The notes under the pieces: model-generated | What the model was told of the DNA's origin: nothing | The model's input: only the letters and a program-made list of their open reading frames with translations | Databases searched by the model: none | From: Flavobacteriaceae bacterium UBA3611 | GTDB taxonomy: Bacteria; Bacteroidota; Bacteroidia; Flavobacteriales; Flavobacteriaceae | Direction of reading: 5' to 3' | Length of the DNA stretch: 64,000 nucleotides | Assembly: GCA_002375495.1 (NCBI GenBank) | Contig: DFLU01000012.1 | Span: 866,748-930,747, forward strand | Translations under genes and position numbers: made by a program | Shown here: positions 1 through 8,192 of the stretch, in pieces | Layout of the letters: each line of letters opens with the position of its first letter | How positions within the stretch are numbered: position 1 is the first letter of the stretch

Positions 1-185
1 TTAATTTTCCTCGTATGTATGGTCTCAGCAAGGCAACATCGGTGCTATTGGTTTATCCAAAGCCCAAAAAAATGGAGAACAATTATTTTTTCTTATCTAT
101 TGAAGATTTTGGTTTACAAACTGGGGAGGTAAGATTTAAATTAAAAAAAGACAAAATAGAAAACCAACCAACATTAAATTTCTGA
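1..185 (+). CDS. C-terminal fragment of an unidentified protein
   Basis: An open frame enters from the left edge (first full codon at 3) and stops with TGA at 183-185, giving about 60 residues. The tail is lysine/asparagine rich and contains the segment YFFLSIEDFGLQTGEVRF. I do not recognise a family. It ends 5 bases before the next gene, so it probably belongs to the same operon as the pilus/secretion-like genes downstream; an outer-membrane or periplasmic component would fit, but that is inference only. Confidence 0.6.
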   Translation, partial: NFPRMYGLSKATSVLLVYPKPKKMENNYFFLSIEDFGLQTGEVRFKLKKDKIENQPTLNF

Positions 186-190
186 CAGTT

Positions 191-817
191 ATGAAAAAAA
201 TATTTTTATTCCTTTTGTTATCTAGTTCTTGTTCCTTGTTCGCACAAGATGATGTGACAACTATTAAAAACTCAGTTCGTGTAAATAGTATAGGCCTATT
301 TACTGGATATTATGAATTTCAATATGAGCGGGTTATTAATGAGAAAAGTGCAGTTCGAGTCGGATTTGGAACGGGTACACTTCTTAACAATACAGGCTCA
401 GATGCCGATGACGACTTTATGGAAGCTTTTGGCACGAATTCTTTCAATAATGAAAATGAACATACCGTTGATGGCTTTTCCATTAATGCCGACTACCGTT
501 ACTTTTTTTCTAGCAAAGGTGCCCCTGAGGGAGTCTATGTGAGCCCAGGGGTGCAATATCTGAAGCTGAACGAAAAGTATACCTATGTGAATACCAATGA
601 GGGTGGATTTAGAACGTTAGTTGATAATGATTATTCTATTTTCAGCATTCGAGCCATGGTTGGGTATCAATTTATACTTGCTAAAAGTATTGTTATTAAT
701 CCTTATTTGGGTGCTGGAATAGGTATCGGTACTGTTGAAACTCCTACTGCACGAGTGGATGGTTATGGCAGTGGGGCTATACTAAGCCTAGGCTTAGATT
801 TAGGTATAGGATTTTAA
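191..817 (+). CDS. Small outer-membrane beta-barrel protein
   Basis: 208 residues. A signal peptide (MKKIFLFLLL..., cleavage near FAQ, residues 1-19) is followed by alternating hydrophobic/polar strands such as YYEFQYERVINEKSAVRVGF and glycine-rich turns, ending in aromatic F (LGLDLGIGF), as in integral outer-membrane barrels. The length fits an 8-stranded barrel of the OmpW/OprF-like or DUF3575-like kind. It follows the truncated first gene by 5 bases and precedes the lipoprotein genes. No enzymatic motif is visible; the family assignment is general. Confidence 0.7.
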   Translation: MKKIFLFLLLSSSCSLFAQDDVTTIKNSVRVNSIGLFTGYYEFQYERVINEKSAVRVGFGTGTLLNNTGSDADDDFMEAFGTNSFNNENEHTVDGFSINADYRYFFSSKGAPEGVYVSPGVQYLKLNEKYTYVNTNEGGFRTLVDNDYSIFSIRAMVGYQFILAKSIVINPYLGAGIGIGTVETPTARVDGYGSGAILSLGLDLGIGF

Positions 818-892
818 ACAAAAGGTTAGCGTTATTTCGTTCAATATTTTTTTATATTGTAGCATCGGGAGAATACCATTTTAGAAATTTTT

Positions 893-915
893 ATCTCTCA
901 TTAATAACGAGAGAT
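893..915 (+). terminator. Hairpin in the 143-bp gap between 817 and 961
   Basis: A perfect 7-bp stem, ATCTCTC / GAGAGAT, with a 9-base loop, followed by a T-rich stretch some 13 bases later. It may be a weak terminator or an attenuator between the barrel gene and the lipoprotein gene. The spacing to the T-run is not ideal. Confidence 0.35.
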
Positions 916-960
916 TAAAATTATTATCCTCCTTTTTTTTAAAATCGAAAAGTTGAAATA

Positions 961-1629
961 TTGAAATTATTCTATTCTATTATCGCTATCTTTTTATTGG
1001 GTTGTGCACAAATAAAGTATTCAAAATCCATTCAAAGAAAATTACCAGAACTTGGAACCATTGGTGTATTTGAACAATATTTTGTAAAAGATGTTCTTCA
1101 GCCTAAGGCTTTCGTCAGCCTTGATTCGCCGGTTCGTGTTAAGGCCGAAAAGGTTATTGTCAGCAAAAGACAGATCTTTACAAAAAAAGATTCGACCTCT
1201 AAACCATTAGACAGCACCTTGGTGACTCTTTCTATAGTAGAGCCTAGGTCTATTGTAAACCAAATCAATAAAGACAAAGACCTTTTTTTATACCTCAAAA
1301 ATCAAGAAAATTTTAAGATCATTACTAAGACTGAAATAAATTTCCCGGATATCTTATTGCACAAAATATTTTCTAGCGAAGAATTATTTTTGAATCAAAG
1401 TGAGACAGGCTTGCTTTCTCTCCGTCTGGTTACGGATGGAAAAGATATCGGAAATATTAATTTTAGCGAAGGTCGCACTGTAGATTTTCATGCTTCCAAC
1501 TTTTGCTGGGGGTTTAATAAAGGATATAAGGTCCAATTAATAGACATAGTAGAACATGGCACAGGTTGTGGTGAAAATGGCTATCTTTCTTACAGTCGTG
1601 CTGAGAAAAAAGCTCAAATTAAATTTTAA
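961..1629 (+). CDS. Lipoprotein of the pilus/secretion-like operon
   Basis: 222 residues with a TTG start; no ATG is available before the signal sequence. The N-terminus MKLFYSIIAIFLLGC is a lipoprotein signal with lipobox LLGC, so Cys15 is probably lipidated. The rest shows no recognised domain; it has five further Cys-poor stretches and a glycine-rich C-terminus with two nearby cysteines (GTGCGENG). The stop codon shares a base with the next start (TAATG), indicating translational coupling. By position it may be a pilotin-like or structural lipoprotein of the machine; this is inference. Confidence 0.7.
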   Translation: MKLFYSIIAIFLLGCAQIKYSKSIQRKLPELGTIGVFEQYFVKDVLQPKAFVSLDSPVRVKAEKVIVSKRQIFTKKDSTSKPLDSTLVTLSIVEPRSIVNQINKDKDLFLYLKNQENFKIITKTEINFPDILLHKIFSSEELFLNQSETGLLSLRLVTDGKDIGNINFSEGRTVDFHASNFCWGFNKGYKVQLIDIVEHGTGCGENGYLSYSRAEKKAQIKF

Positions 1630-2561
1630 TGAAAGGTATATCACTTCTTATTGCTATTATCCTATTGTTAACTTCTTGTGATGAAGGAGGCTTACTTATT
1701 GAAACTGATATAACAGACGAAACTGTGGTTTTACTTGCGCCTTCTAACAATGCTGAGGTTATTGAGGGGGTAATAAACTTTAATTGGGAGGTAGTTGAAG
1801 ATGCCTCAGGATACGAAATACAAGTGGCACTACCCGATTTTGAAACTACTCAACAACTATTTTTGAATAGTGTCGATTCGATACCATCAGCCAGCACTGA
1901 ATTGAGCAGTGGGCAATATGAATGGAGAGTCAGAGCTTTAAACAACAACTCTTCAACATCATATTCAACTGCCCGATTCCTGGTAGTTCCTGTGGTGAAT
2001 TTCTCTGACAATACAGTAAGTCTAATTTCACCTGAAAATGATCTAATTACCAACGTAGTCACTCAAAATCTAGAATGGCAAGAAGTGGATGGGGCTTCGC
2101 TATATCGAATACAAGTTTTAGAAAATAGTACGATACTACAAGAAGAAACTAGCACGACTACAAATTTTAGTTTAGATTTTCCAGAAGGAACACTTATATG
2201 GCAGGTGAGGGCTGAAAAAGGAATTGAAAACACGCAGTATACGTCAAGAGATATTTTGTTGGATGTAACACCACCTAATACTCCAATTCTTAGTGCGCCA
2301 AAAGATGAAGCGATTCTAATCGATACACTGGTAAGTTTCGAATGGTCACGAGAAGTTCTACAAGGGAGCGAAGAAAAAGATAGCATATCCATTTATCGTG
2401 ATATTACACTTACTGACTTAGTTGTTGAGGAAATCGCAACGCCCCCTTTTTCTCAGTCACTTACTGAAGGTACATACTACTGGCAGGTAAAAAGTTTTGA
2501 TGAAGCCGGTAATATAGGAACGGCAAGTTCCGTTTTTAGTTTCACCATAGATATACCTTGA
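1629..2561 (+). CDS. Lipoprotein with three fibronectin-III-like modules
   Basis: 310 residues. Signal peptide and lipobox (LLLTSC, Cys17). Three similar modules at roughly 33-120, 130-212 and 213-308 carry recurring motifs: VVLLAPSNNAEV...FNWEVVEDASGYEIQV, VSLISPENDLI...LEWQEVDGASLYRIQV, and PILSAPKDEAIL...FEWSRE, each ending near W-x-V-(R/K)-(A/S). This is the repeat pattern of Bacteroidetes FN3-like surface lipoproteins. Overlaps the previous gene by one base and is followed after one base by a GTG start. Likely cell-surface or periplasmic scaffold of the adjacent secretion/pilus apparatus. Confidence 0.7.
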   Translation: MKGISLLIAIILLLTSCDEGGLLIETDITDETVVLLAPSNNAEVIEGVINFNWEVVEDASGYEIQVALPDFETTQQLFLNSVDSIPSASTELSSGQYEWRVRALNNNSSTSYSTARFLVVPVVNFSDNTVSLISPENDLITNVVTQNLEWQEVDGASLYRIQVLENSTILQEETSTTTNFSLDFPEGTLIWQVRAEKGIENTQYTSRDILLDVTPPNTPILSAPKDEAILIDTLVSFEWSREVLQGSEEKDSISIYRDITLTDLVVEEIATPPFSQSLTEGTYYWQVKSFDEAGNIGTASSVFSFTIDIP

Positions 2562-2562
2562 T

Positions 2563-3030
2563 GTGAAAAAATGGCAAAACATATTCCTGTTAGTTGGTGT
2601 TGTCATTATTTGGGGACTACTCATTTATAAGTTTATATCTGCATTTTCAACAACAAATGATAATACTAAAAATTTTGCACCCCCTTCTTCTTTTATTGCG
2701 CCAAAAAGTACACCTAGAGATACGTTCTCTTTGACTAGAATGGATAGAGACCCTTTTCTGGGAACAATAGGTACAAAGAGTAAACCCTTTAGTAAACCTA
2801 GAACTGATTTAAACAAAAACCCCACAGAAGACTTATGGCCATCCATTGAATACCAAGGAATTGTTTCTGATAGAAATTCTTCAATGAAGGTATATCTCAT
2901 TTCAATCAATGGTGTTCAATATCCACTAAAAGAAGGTGATGCAATAGATGAAATCAAAATCGTCCTAGGTACTACCAATGATGTTGTATTGAAATTTCAA
3001 GGAAAAACTAAGAAATTTTTACTTAAATGA
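2563..3030 (+). CDS. GspC/PilP-like inner-membrane protein
   Basis: 155 residues from a GTG start. One membrane segment at about 7-27 (IFLLVGVVIIWGLLIYKF), a low-complexity linker, the motif MDRDPFLG near 62-69, and a small C-terminal domain (about 92-155) with the GspC/PilP homology-region pattern: IEYQGIVSD...VYLISINGVQYPLKEGD..I..I....V. The DPF motif is typical of PilP-like proteins, which link the inner-membrane platform to the secretin. The context (pseudopilins and GspF downstream) supports this strongly; sequence similarity alone is modest. Confidence 0.6.
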   Translation: MKKWQNIFLLVGVVIIWGLLIYKFISAFSTTNDNTKNFAPPSSFIAPKSTPRDTFSLTRMDRDPFLGTIGTKSKPFSKPRTDLNKNPTEDLWPSIEYQGIVSDRNSSMKVYLISINGVQYPLKEGDAIDEIKIVLGTTNDVVLKFQGKTKKFLLK

Positions 3031-4283
3031 TGCCCTATATTAAAAATATTAATGCATCTGCATTACAGTTTGCTGTATTAATTTCTGTAATCGTTATCAT
3101 CCTATTGGGGTCATTCATCACACTTACATATACACACGGGTTGTTTAAAAAGCAATCAGATGTATTACTTAAAACCATAGATGAGGCAAATAGGGGCATA
3201 GAGCTATCGCTCTCGAGATCTTCAAATGTTGATTCTAGAATTACCGTTGTTGATGAACATAAAGAACTATTTATAAAAAAAAAAGTGTGGGGCGGATTTA
3301 TTGCGATTGAAAGTACTTCAGAGAATAAAAACAAAATTTTTACACAGAGGGCGTTAGTTGGGGAAGCACTAAAAAATAATAATCTTGGTATTTTTGTTTC
3401 AGAACAAAAAATGCCTCTTCAACTAGTAGGAGAGACCAAAATAGTAGGAGATGCATATATTTCTGATGTTGGAATTAAGTCTGGCAATATATATAACACT
3501 TCTTTTAAAGGAAGTACATTGGTGTATGGTGATATAAGAAAAAGTCAAACAATCCTTCCCAAATTGGATTTGTTTTGGGAGAAAAACATTGTAAATTTTT
3601 TGAACTCCCTTCCTGAATCAAATTACGAATATGTTGATTTAGATTATAGACTGAATAATTCTTTTCAAAATAAAACAAAAGTGGTTTTTAACCAAGGGCC
3701 GACTACTATTTCAACAGAAGCTCTTGGAAATATAATATTTAAAAGTGATTCTGAAATCGTTGTAACTTCGAACGCGATGCTAGAAGATGTTTTTTTAATA
3801 GCGCCTAAAATAATTTTTAAGAAAAATTTCAAAGGAACAGTACATGTGTTGGCTGATACCCAAATTAAGGTAGAGGAGAACACTTCACTACTTTATCCCT
3901 CTTCACTCATCTTAATTGATAAAAACTCAAAATTAGGAAAACCAATTCCGAGAGATGATGAACCAATTTTTCTGGCTTCAAGTAGTACTGTAAATGGAGT
4001 TGTTATGTATCTTCAGAATATAAATTCAGATAACAATACTAATACAAGCATTCGTATAGATGAAAACAGCACTGTTTTTGGTTCAGTATATTGCAATGGA
4101 AATTTGTCACTCAGTGGCACTGTTAATGGTAACCTATATACTGAGCGGTTTATCGTTAACCTAGGGTCTAAGTTCATCAATTACGTCTACAACGGAATCA
4201 TTGATAGAAAGGGGGTGAACGATGGTTTTGTAGGCTTACCGCTACAACAGAATAAAAAAGGAATTGCAAAATGGTTATATTAA
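3027..4283 (+). CDS. GspK/PilX-like single-pass protein with beta-solenoid-like ectodomain
   Basis: 418 residues; its start overlaps the previous stop (ATGATG). N-terminal helix at 11-35 (ALQFAVLISVIVIILLGSF) preceded by a short basic tail, like large minor pseudopilins (GspK) or PilX, but without the usual Glu at +5. The C-terminal half has short repeating beta-type units (STVNGVVMYLQ, STVFGSVYCNGNLSLSG, TVNGNLYTERFIV), recalling bactofilin/parallel beta-helix proteins. I infer a tip or plug protein of the pseudopilus. The combination of pseudopilin helix and bactofilin-like repeats is unusual, so the function is uncertain. Confidence 0.5.
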   Translation: MMPYIKNINASALQFAVLISVIVIILLGSFITLTYTHGLFKKQSDVLLKTIDEANRGIELSLSRSSNVDSRITVVDEHKELFIKKKVWGGFIAIESTSENKNKIFTQRALVGEALKNNNLGIFVSEQKMPLQLVGETKIVGDAYISDVGIKSGNIYNTSFKGSTLVYGDIRKSQTILPKLDLFWEKNIVNFLNSLPESNYEYVDLDYRLNNSFQNKTKVVFNQGPTTISTEALGNIIFKSDSEIVVTSNAMLEDVFLIAPKIIFKKNFKGTVHVLADTQIKVEENTSLLYPSSLILIDKNSKLGKPIPRDDEPIFLASSSTVNGVVMYLQNINSDNNTNTSIRIDENSTVFGSVYCNGNLSLSGTVNGNLYTERFIVNLGSKFINYVYNGIIDRKGVNDGFVGLPLQQNKKGIAKWLY

Positions 4284-4597
4284 GAAAGATTAAGGCAGCT
4301 ACAATTACCGAAATTATTGTAGCATCAGCTATCATTCTTGTGGTATTTGGTATTTCAAGTGTTAGTGTTAACAATATATTTGCTAGTTCTATAATTGGGA
4401 ATGACCATCAAATGCAAAACAGAATTCGAGAGTTATCGTATCTTCAAATACATAATAAAATTACAATCCCATATTTTGAAGAAAATCAACAATGGGAAAT
4501 TAGTATAGAACAACAAGGCAGTGAAATTGTCTTAGAAGCGAATCATATGGCATCAAAGAAAATTACAACCATAGAATTAGATGTTCAAACTCCATAA
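4271..4597 (+). CDS. Type IV prepilin-like protein (minor pseudopilin)
   Basis: 108 residues, overlapping the preceding gene by 13 bases. A short basic leader (MVILRKIKA) precedes ATITEIIVASAIILVVFGIS, which fits the class III signal: cleavage after Ala9, Glu14 at mature +5, then a hydrophobic helix. The rest is a short soluble domain. Two prepilin-like genes in series suggest a pseudopilus of a T2SS/T4P-related system. A prepilin peptidase is not encoded in the window. Confidence 0.7.
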   Translation: MVILRKIKAATITEIIVASAIILVVFGISSVSVNNIFASSIIGNDHQMQNRIRELSYLQIHNKITIPYFEENQQWEISIEQQGSEIVLEANHMASKKITTIELDVQTP

Positions 4598-5057
4598 ATA
4601 TAAAGCCTTTACGTTAACCGAGCTGTTAATTGGTATTGTGCTTACTATGGTTGTTGTTGGGCTTGCATATTCAGTACTCTCGTTAACACTACGGAATATG
4701 AATGTGATAGAGAGAAATATGCATACTACAACAGAATTATCTTTATTGGAACAACAGCTGAATATCGATTTCAATTCTCATGGATTTGTTGTTTACAATT
4801 TGGATAAAGAACATCTTATATTTTCATCACCAATCGATACCGTTCTCTATGAGGTCAGGGAAAATCTCATAATTCGGAATTTAGATACTTTGAGTGGCAT
4901 GCATAATAGTATGAAGTTTTACTTTGGAGGTACTGAAGTTAAAGAAGGGTCTATTGATGCTATTAAAATAAATTTTAAAGAACGTGATCAGAATATCTTT
5001 CTATATAAAATAAATGATGCAACCACAATACTTTTGAAAGATGGGTCTGAAAATTAG
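4581..5057 (+). CDS. Type IV prepilin-like protein (GspG/H/I/J group)
   Basis: 158 residues. Leader MFKLHKYKA followed by FTLTELLIGIVLTMVVVGLA, a textbook prepilin methylation motif (Phe+1, Glu+5). The C-terminal about 120 residues form a soluble mixed alpha/beta head of no clear subtype; the length resembles minor pseudopilins GspH/I/J. Overlaps the gene before by 17 bases and the gspF-like gene after by 17 bases, so all are translated from one mRNA. Confidence 0.75.
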   Translation: MFKLHKYKAFTLTELLIGIVLTMVVVGLAYSVLSLTLRNMNVIERNMHTTTELSLLEQQLNIDFNSHGFVVYNLDKEHLIFSSPIDTVLYEVRENLIIRNLDTLSGMHNSMKFYFGGTEVKEGSIDAIKINFKERDQNIFLYKINDATTILLKDGSEN

Positions 5058-6168
5058 TGCTAATAAAAATAAACATCAAACAGCTACAGAGAAAAAGAAA
5101 ACAATTCTCGATCAAGACATACATCTTTTTGGATCTAAATTCTCTAACTCAATAAAAGAAGACTTTTATAGCGAGCTAAGTATTCTTCTGCAATCAGGGA
5201 TAAACCTTCAAAGATCTTTGCAGCTCATAAGCGAAATTCAGAAGAAGGATAAAATATCTAAGATCATTCAGGAGATAGAACATAGCATAGTAAATGGAGT
5301 ACCCTTTTCGGAAGCGCTTAAGAAGAGAAAGGAGTTCTCTTCTTATGAACATAAAGCAATATTGATTGGAGAGCAAACAGGTGAATTACCTCGAATTATC
5401 GAAGACCTTAGAAAGTACTTTAATCGCAAAAATGAATTGAAAAGGCAAATAACTTCCTCACTGGCGTACCCAATTACAGTTCTGATTTTAGCGGTGGTAG
5501 TAGTTTGGTTTATGCTACGTTATGTTGTTCCCATGTTTGTTGATATATTCCAACAGAATAAGGTGGATTTGCCTTGGTTAACATCACAAATAGTAAATAT
5601 CTCAGATTTTTTTAACGCACACAGCTGGTCAATATTAATAGTACTAATTCTTATAATTTTATTATATAGGTATATTTCAAAGAAGGATTTGTATCATCGT
5701 GTCATTGGAAGTTTACAGCTTAAAATACCGGTTTTTGGCGATTATATAAGAAAAATCTATTTAATACAATTTACGCAGGCAATGACTTTGCTAACATTTT
5801 CCAAAGTCCCGATTGTTGATGCCCTAATATTAGCTCGAAAGATGATTCGATTTCATCCATTGGAGCAAAGTTTGATAGCTATCGAAAAGGATATCATTTC
5901 AGGTATAAGAATGGATCATAGCTTCGCTAAGCATACTTTATATGATAGGAAGATGATAGCGCTATTGCAAGTTGCCGAAGAAACTAATCAAACCGAATTT
6001 ATTTTTCAAAAACTGTATGATCAATATAGTACTGAACTTAAGTATAAGGGTCAGTTAATGACAACTACTTTAAACTTTCTTTTAACTTTAGTTGTTGGGT
6101 TAATTGTGGCTGTAATTTTAATTGCGATGTATTTACCTATGTTCAGGTTGAGTAGTATTATTGGTTAA
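5041..6168 (+). CDS. GspF/PilC-family inner-membrane platform protein
   Basis: 375 residues, close to the usual 400. Two T2SSF domains: residues about 35-160 (FYSELSILLQSGINLQRSL...GVPFSEAL...E.AILIGEQTGELP) and about 235-365 (QFTQAMTLLTFSKVPIVDAL...MIALLQVAEETNQ). Three membrane helices near 143-168, 192-213 and 342-366. It forms the cytoplasmic-membrane platform that couples the ATPase to (pseudo)pilus assembly. It is the last gene of the operon; ATPase (GspE/PilB) and secretin genes must lie outside the window. Confidence 0.9.
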   Translation: MGLKISANKNKHQTATEKKKTILDQDIHLFGSKFSNSIKEDFYSELSILLQSGINLQRSLQLISEIQKKDKISKIIQEIEHSIVNGVPFSEALKKRKEFSSYEHKAILIGEQTGELPRIIEDLRKYFNRKNELKRQITSSLAYPITVLILAVVVVWFMLRYVVPMFVDIFQQNKVDLPWLTSQIVNISDFFNAHSWSILIVLILIILLYRYISKKDLYHRVIGSLQLKIPVFGDYIRKIYLIQFTQAMTLLTFSKVPIVDALILARKMIRFHPLEQSLIAIEKDIISGIRMDHSFAKHTLYDRKMIALLQVAEETNQTEFIFQKLYDQYSTELKYKGQLMTTTLNFLLTLVVGLIVAVILIAMYLPMFRLSSIIG

Positions 6169-6215
6169 TGGGATTTTATATGGTTAAAAAGCAGGTTTTT
6201 CCAGAATAGTTAATA

Positions 6216-6363
6216 CTAGGCATGTTTTTTATGGTCTTTGCAGGTTGCTCGACGTGAACACGAAATACCAAAAACATCAAAAAAAACCATTTCAAAAAGA
6301 ATCTTTTTCTGCACGTTCCCTACTTTCACACTCCCATTCTTTTGTAAATTTAAGTGCGCGATC
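6216..6363 (-). pseudogene. Fossil of the N-terminus of a type IIG restriction-modification methyltransferase
   Basis: The minus strand from 6363 encodes ALKFTKEWECESRERAEKDS followed by F-stop-NGF. After a frame change it continues FFDVFGIS..RRAT. This tracks the N-terminus of class I SAM-dependent DNA methyltransferases of the MmeI-like/type IIG group (ALxFxKEW...E.A...TFW..FF.VFGI...R), with W replaced by a stop. The rest of the gene is missing. It lies in the 323-bp gap between gspF and the XRE gene, at or near the left edge of the island. Otherwise I see nothing in this gap. Confidence 0.5.
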
Positions 6364-6491
6364 TTAAATCTCATTCTAGCTTAATACCATGTTTAATTGG
6401 GCTAGTGTTAGTGAAGGCTCTAAGTTACCATAAAATAAAGAATTGGGGAATACGTATTTCTACGGAAACCCTAAGGAATCCTAATGGAGAG

Positions 6492-6737
6492 TCATATGCC
6501 TTTTGAATCAATCAGGTGAATTTGGAAGAAGTGGTGTACGTCTACACCTATAGCATCGGCAATTTTTTTTAAGGTAAGTGCAGTAAAATTTTGTCTGCCA
6601 TTTTCGATACTAGAAAGATTTGATTTTTCCATATCAATCTGAATACAGATATCAAGCTGGCTGAAGCCTTTACTTCTTCTAAGCTTGGCAATATTTCTAC
6701 CAATATTAAATAAATAATGTTTTTCAGCTTCAGTCAT
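6492..6737 (-). CDS. XRE-family HTH transcriptional regulator
   Basis: About 81 residues if started at the ATG of MTEAEKHYLFNIG; an in-frame start at 6770 is possible but would put the start codon next to the operator-like palindrome at 6773-6796. Helix-turn-helix of the Cro/C1 type: LRRSKGFSQLDICIQIDMEK (helices 2-3) then SNLSSIENGRQNFTALTLKKIADA. The gene is divergent from the island genes at 6819 and onwards and probably represses both directions. Short HTH-only proteins of this type are common at the edge of Bacteroidetes integrated elements. Confidence 0.8.
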   Translation of the reverse strand: MTEAEKHYLFNIGRNIAKLRRSKGFSQLDICIQIDMEKSNLSSIENGRQNFTALTLKKIADAIGVDVHHFFQIHLIDSKGI

Positions 6738-6772
6738 AATCATATGACAATATGCTGTAATATCTAACACAG

Positions 6773-6796
6773 ATAGTTATGATATATAATAACTAT
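6773..6796. promoter_or_regulatory. Operator-like inverted repeat between divergent genes
   Basis: Perfect 8-bp arms ATAGTTAT and ATAACTAT separated by 8 bases, in the AT-rich gap between the XRE gene (minus) and the gene at 6819 (plus). The position is ideal for autoregulation by the XRE protein. Confidence 0.45.
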
Positions 6797-6818
6797 ATTT
6801 AAACTTAAATTTAAAGAC

Positions 6819-7151
6819 ATGAAAAAAGATTATAGATTGATGTCAATAATGGAAAGTTGGGACAGGACTATCGGTCAATCAGTTGATATTTTCCAATTTA
6901 CCCCAATTGAATATACCGATGATGGGTCACGATATACTTTTAATCGAGTACCTAATAACGATAATCACTTTTTTGTTTTTTTATCATCGGAAAATAAAAT
7001 GGAAGAGTTTGAAACTCAGAGAATGGAAATTATAGAACTGAACTTGAATGATTATCATTTTGAAATATTGCACTCTCCTGAAGGAAGAAGGAAAACATTT
7101 TTTTCCAAAAAACTATATGCCCTAAGAACAGGAAATAAATACAATCGTTAA
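6819..7151 (+). CDS. Hypothetical island protein, 110 residues
   Basis: Starts with MKKDYRLMSIMESWDRTIGQ, followed by a beta-rich middle (YTFNRVPNNDNHFFVFLSSE) and a basic C-terminus (GRRKTFFSKKLYALRTG). No signal peptide, membrane segment or recognised domain. It is the first gene after the divergent regulator and is followed 9 bases later by a zinc-ribbon gene, so probably early-transcribed cargo of the mobile element. Function unknown. Confidence 0.55.
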   Translation: MKKDYRLMSIMESWDRTIGQSVDIFQFTPIEYTDDGSRYTFNRVPNNDNHFFVFLSSENKMEEFETQRMEIIELNLNDYHFEILHSPEGRRKTFFSKKLYALRTGNKYNR

Positions 7152-7160
7152 TTATTTATT

Positions 7161-7499
7161 ATGGGCTCACAAATCATTGCAACATGTAAATGTGGTTTAA
7201 ACACAGTTGTGTCAGTAGGTGGTGGAAGATATTCTTCTAAAGAAATTTACTATGTCCCTTGCCTTTGCACTCACTGTAATAGTGTAGTTCAGGTTAATTT
7301 TTTGGATAAATCTCTCGCATGCCTTGATTGTGGACAAAAAAATGCGATACTTTATTATAAAACTACTCTAGAGGAAAAAAAAGGTGAAAAAATAATTTTT
7401 CAGAGGGATAAAAATTTACTTACCGATGGGACTTATTTTTGTCCAAATTGTGAACGTGTATCCCTTCGTTTTCAAGTAGGGAATCTACTTTGGGATTGA
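7161..7499 (+). CDS. Multi-zinc-ribbon hypothetical protein
   Basis: 112 residues with four Cys pairs or clusters: CKCG (about 9-12), CLCTHC (about 34-39), CLDC (about 54-57) and CPNC (about 97-100). These can form two zinc ribbons. No catalytic motif. Cysteine-rich small proteins of this type in mobile elements usually bind nucleic acid or protein partners. Same strand and close spacing to the 6819 gene suggest co-expression. Function not recognised. Confidence 0.55.
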   Translation: MGSQIIATCKCGLNTVVSVGGGRYSSKEIYYVPCLCTHCNSVVQVNFLDKSLACLDCGQKNAILYYKTTLEEKKGEKIIFQRDKNLLTDGTYFCPNCERVSLRFQVGNLLWD

Positions 7500-7629
7500 A
7501 AAATTTTTTTTTTGGAAATTTTTTTTAAGACTTGTTTGAAAATGAACTTTTTCAATACAATTAGAATACCCTCTCATTATCCATTTTTGAATTTATGGCA
7601 TTTAAGTGAATGCGCTATAATCTAACATC

Positions 7630-7659
7630 AACCCCCACTCTTTTTTGGTTTTGGGGGTA
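7630..7659 (+). other. G/C hairpin in the 200-bp gap before 7701
   Basis: The arms ACCCCC and GGGGGT flank a T-rich loop, and a further C6 run follows. The rest of the gap holds A/T homopolymers only. It may be a leader hairpin or a replication/transfer-related structure; no iterons are visible. Confidence 0.3.
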
Positions 7660-7700
7660 TCCCCCCGTTAAATCATTATTAATCTTTAAATTTTTTGATT

Positions 7701-8090
7701 ATGAAAATTATTGAAAACGAATATGATGGAAACATCGTAAAGAAAGTAGTCCTAGATGCTAGGCTATTGAACGGCTTGACCTTGGATTCCAATCCCATGC
7801 ACCTGAAGAACGAAAAGATGACCGCGTATCACTGGGCTGAGGTTGAACTTCTAGATGTGAATGGAAGAGCAACTCAGAGAGGTTCTGTCATTGTGTGGGA
7901 TTCAAGATTACAGGACAATCCAGAGCGATACGCCGAAAGTAAGGTACTTCCGATTGAAATCACTTTGAGTGGGGATTCAATTGGTGTTGCTCAAGAACAC
8001 CTTGGCAATGGTAGATTTGATATTGAATCTTTGGGAATCTCCTTGGGTGATGTCAAAGAGCAAGTGATTGAAGAGGGGGTAGTAATATAG
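7701..8090 (+). CDS. Hypothetical island protein, 129 residues
   Basis: I chose ATG at 7701 over an in-frame TTG at 7695. The protein is acidic and beta-rich (MKIIENEYDGNIVKKVVLDA, KMTAYHWAEVELLDVNG, GSVIVWDSRLQDNPERYAE) without signal peptide or membrane segment. It lies upstream of a Sak4-like ATPase and DUF3871 gene and is closed by a strong terminator, so it forms its own transcription unit or a leader gene. A single-strand-binding or accessory replication role is possible from context but no OB-fold signature is certain. Confidence 0.55.
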   Translation: MKIIENEYDGNIVKKVVLDARLLNGLTLDSNPMHLKNEKMTAYHWAEVELLDVNGRATQRGSVIVWDSRLQDNPERYAESKVLPIEITLSGDSIGVAQEHLGNGRFDIESLGISLGDVKEQVIEEGVVI

Positions 8091-8113
8091 ATCCTTGGAA
8101 GCATAACTATGGG

Positions 8114-8138
8114 GGAGCCTATTTGGGCTCCTTTTTTT
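8114..8138 (+). terminator. Rho-independent terminator
   Basis: Stem GGAGCC / GGCTCC with a 6-base loop, followed by seven T. It closes the gene ending at 8090. Confidence 0.8.
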
Positions 8139-8192
8139 ATGTGCAATATTCTTGTCTGACAAATGAAATTATAATTTTAAAACATAAAAATC

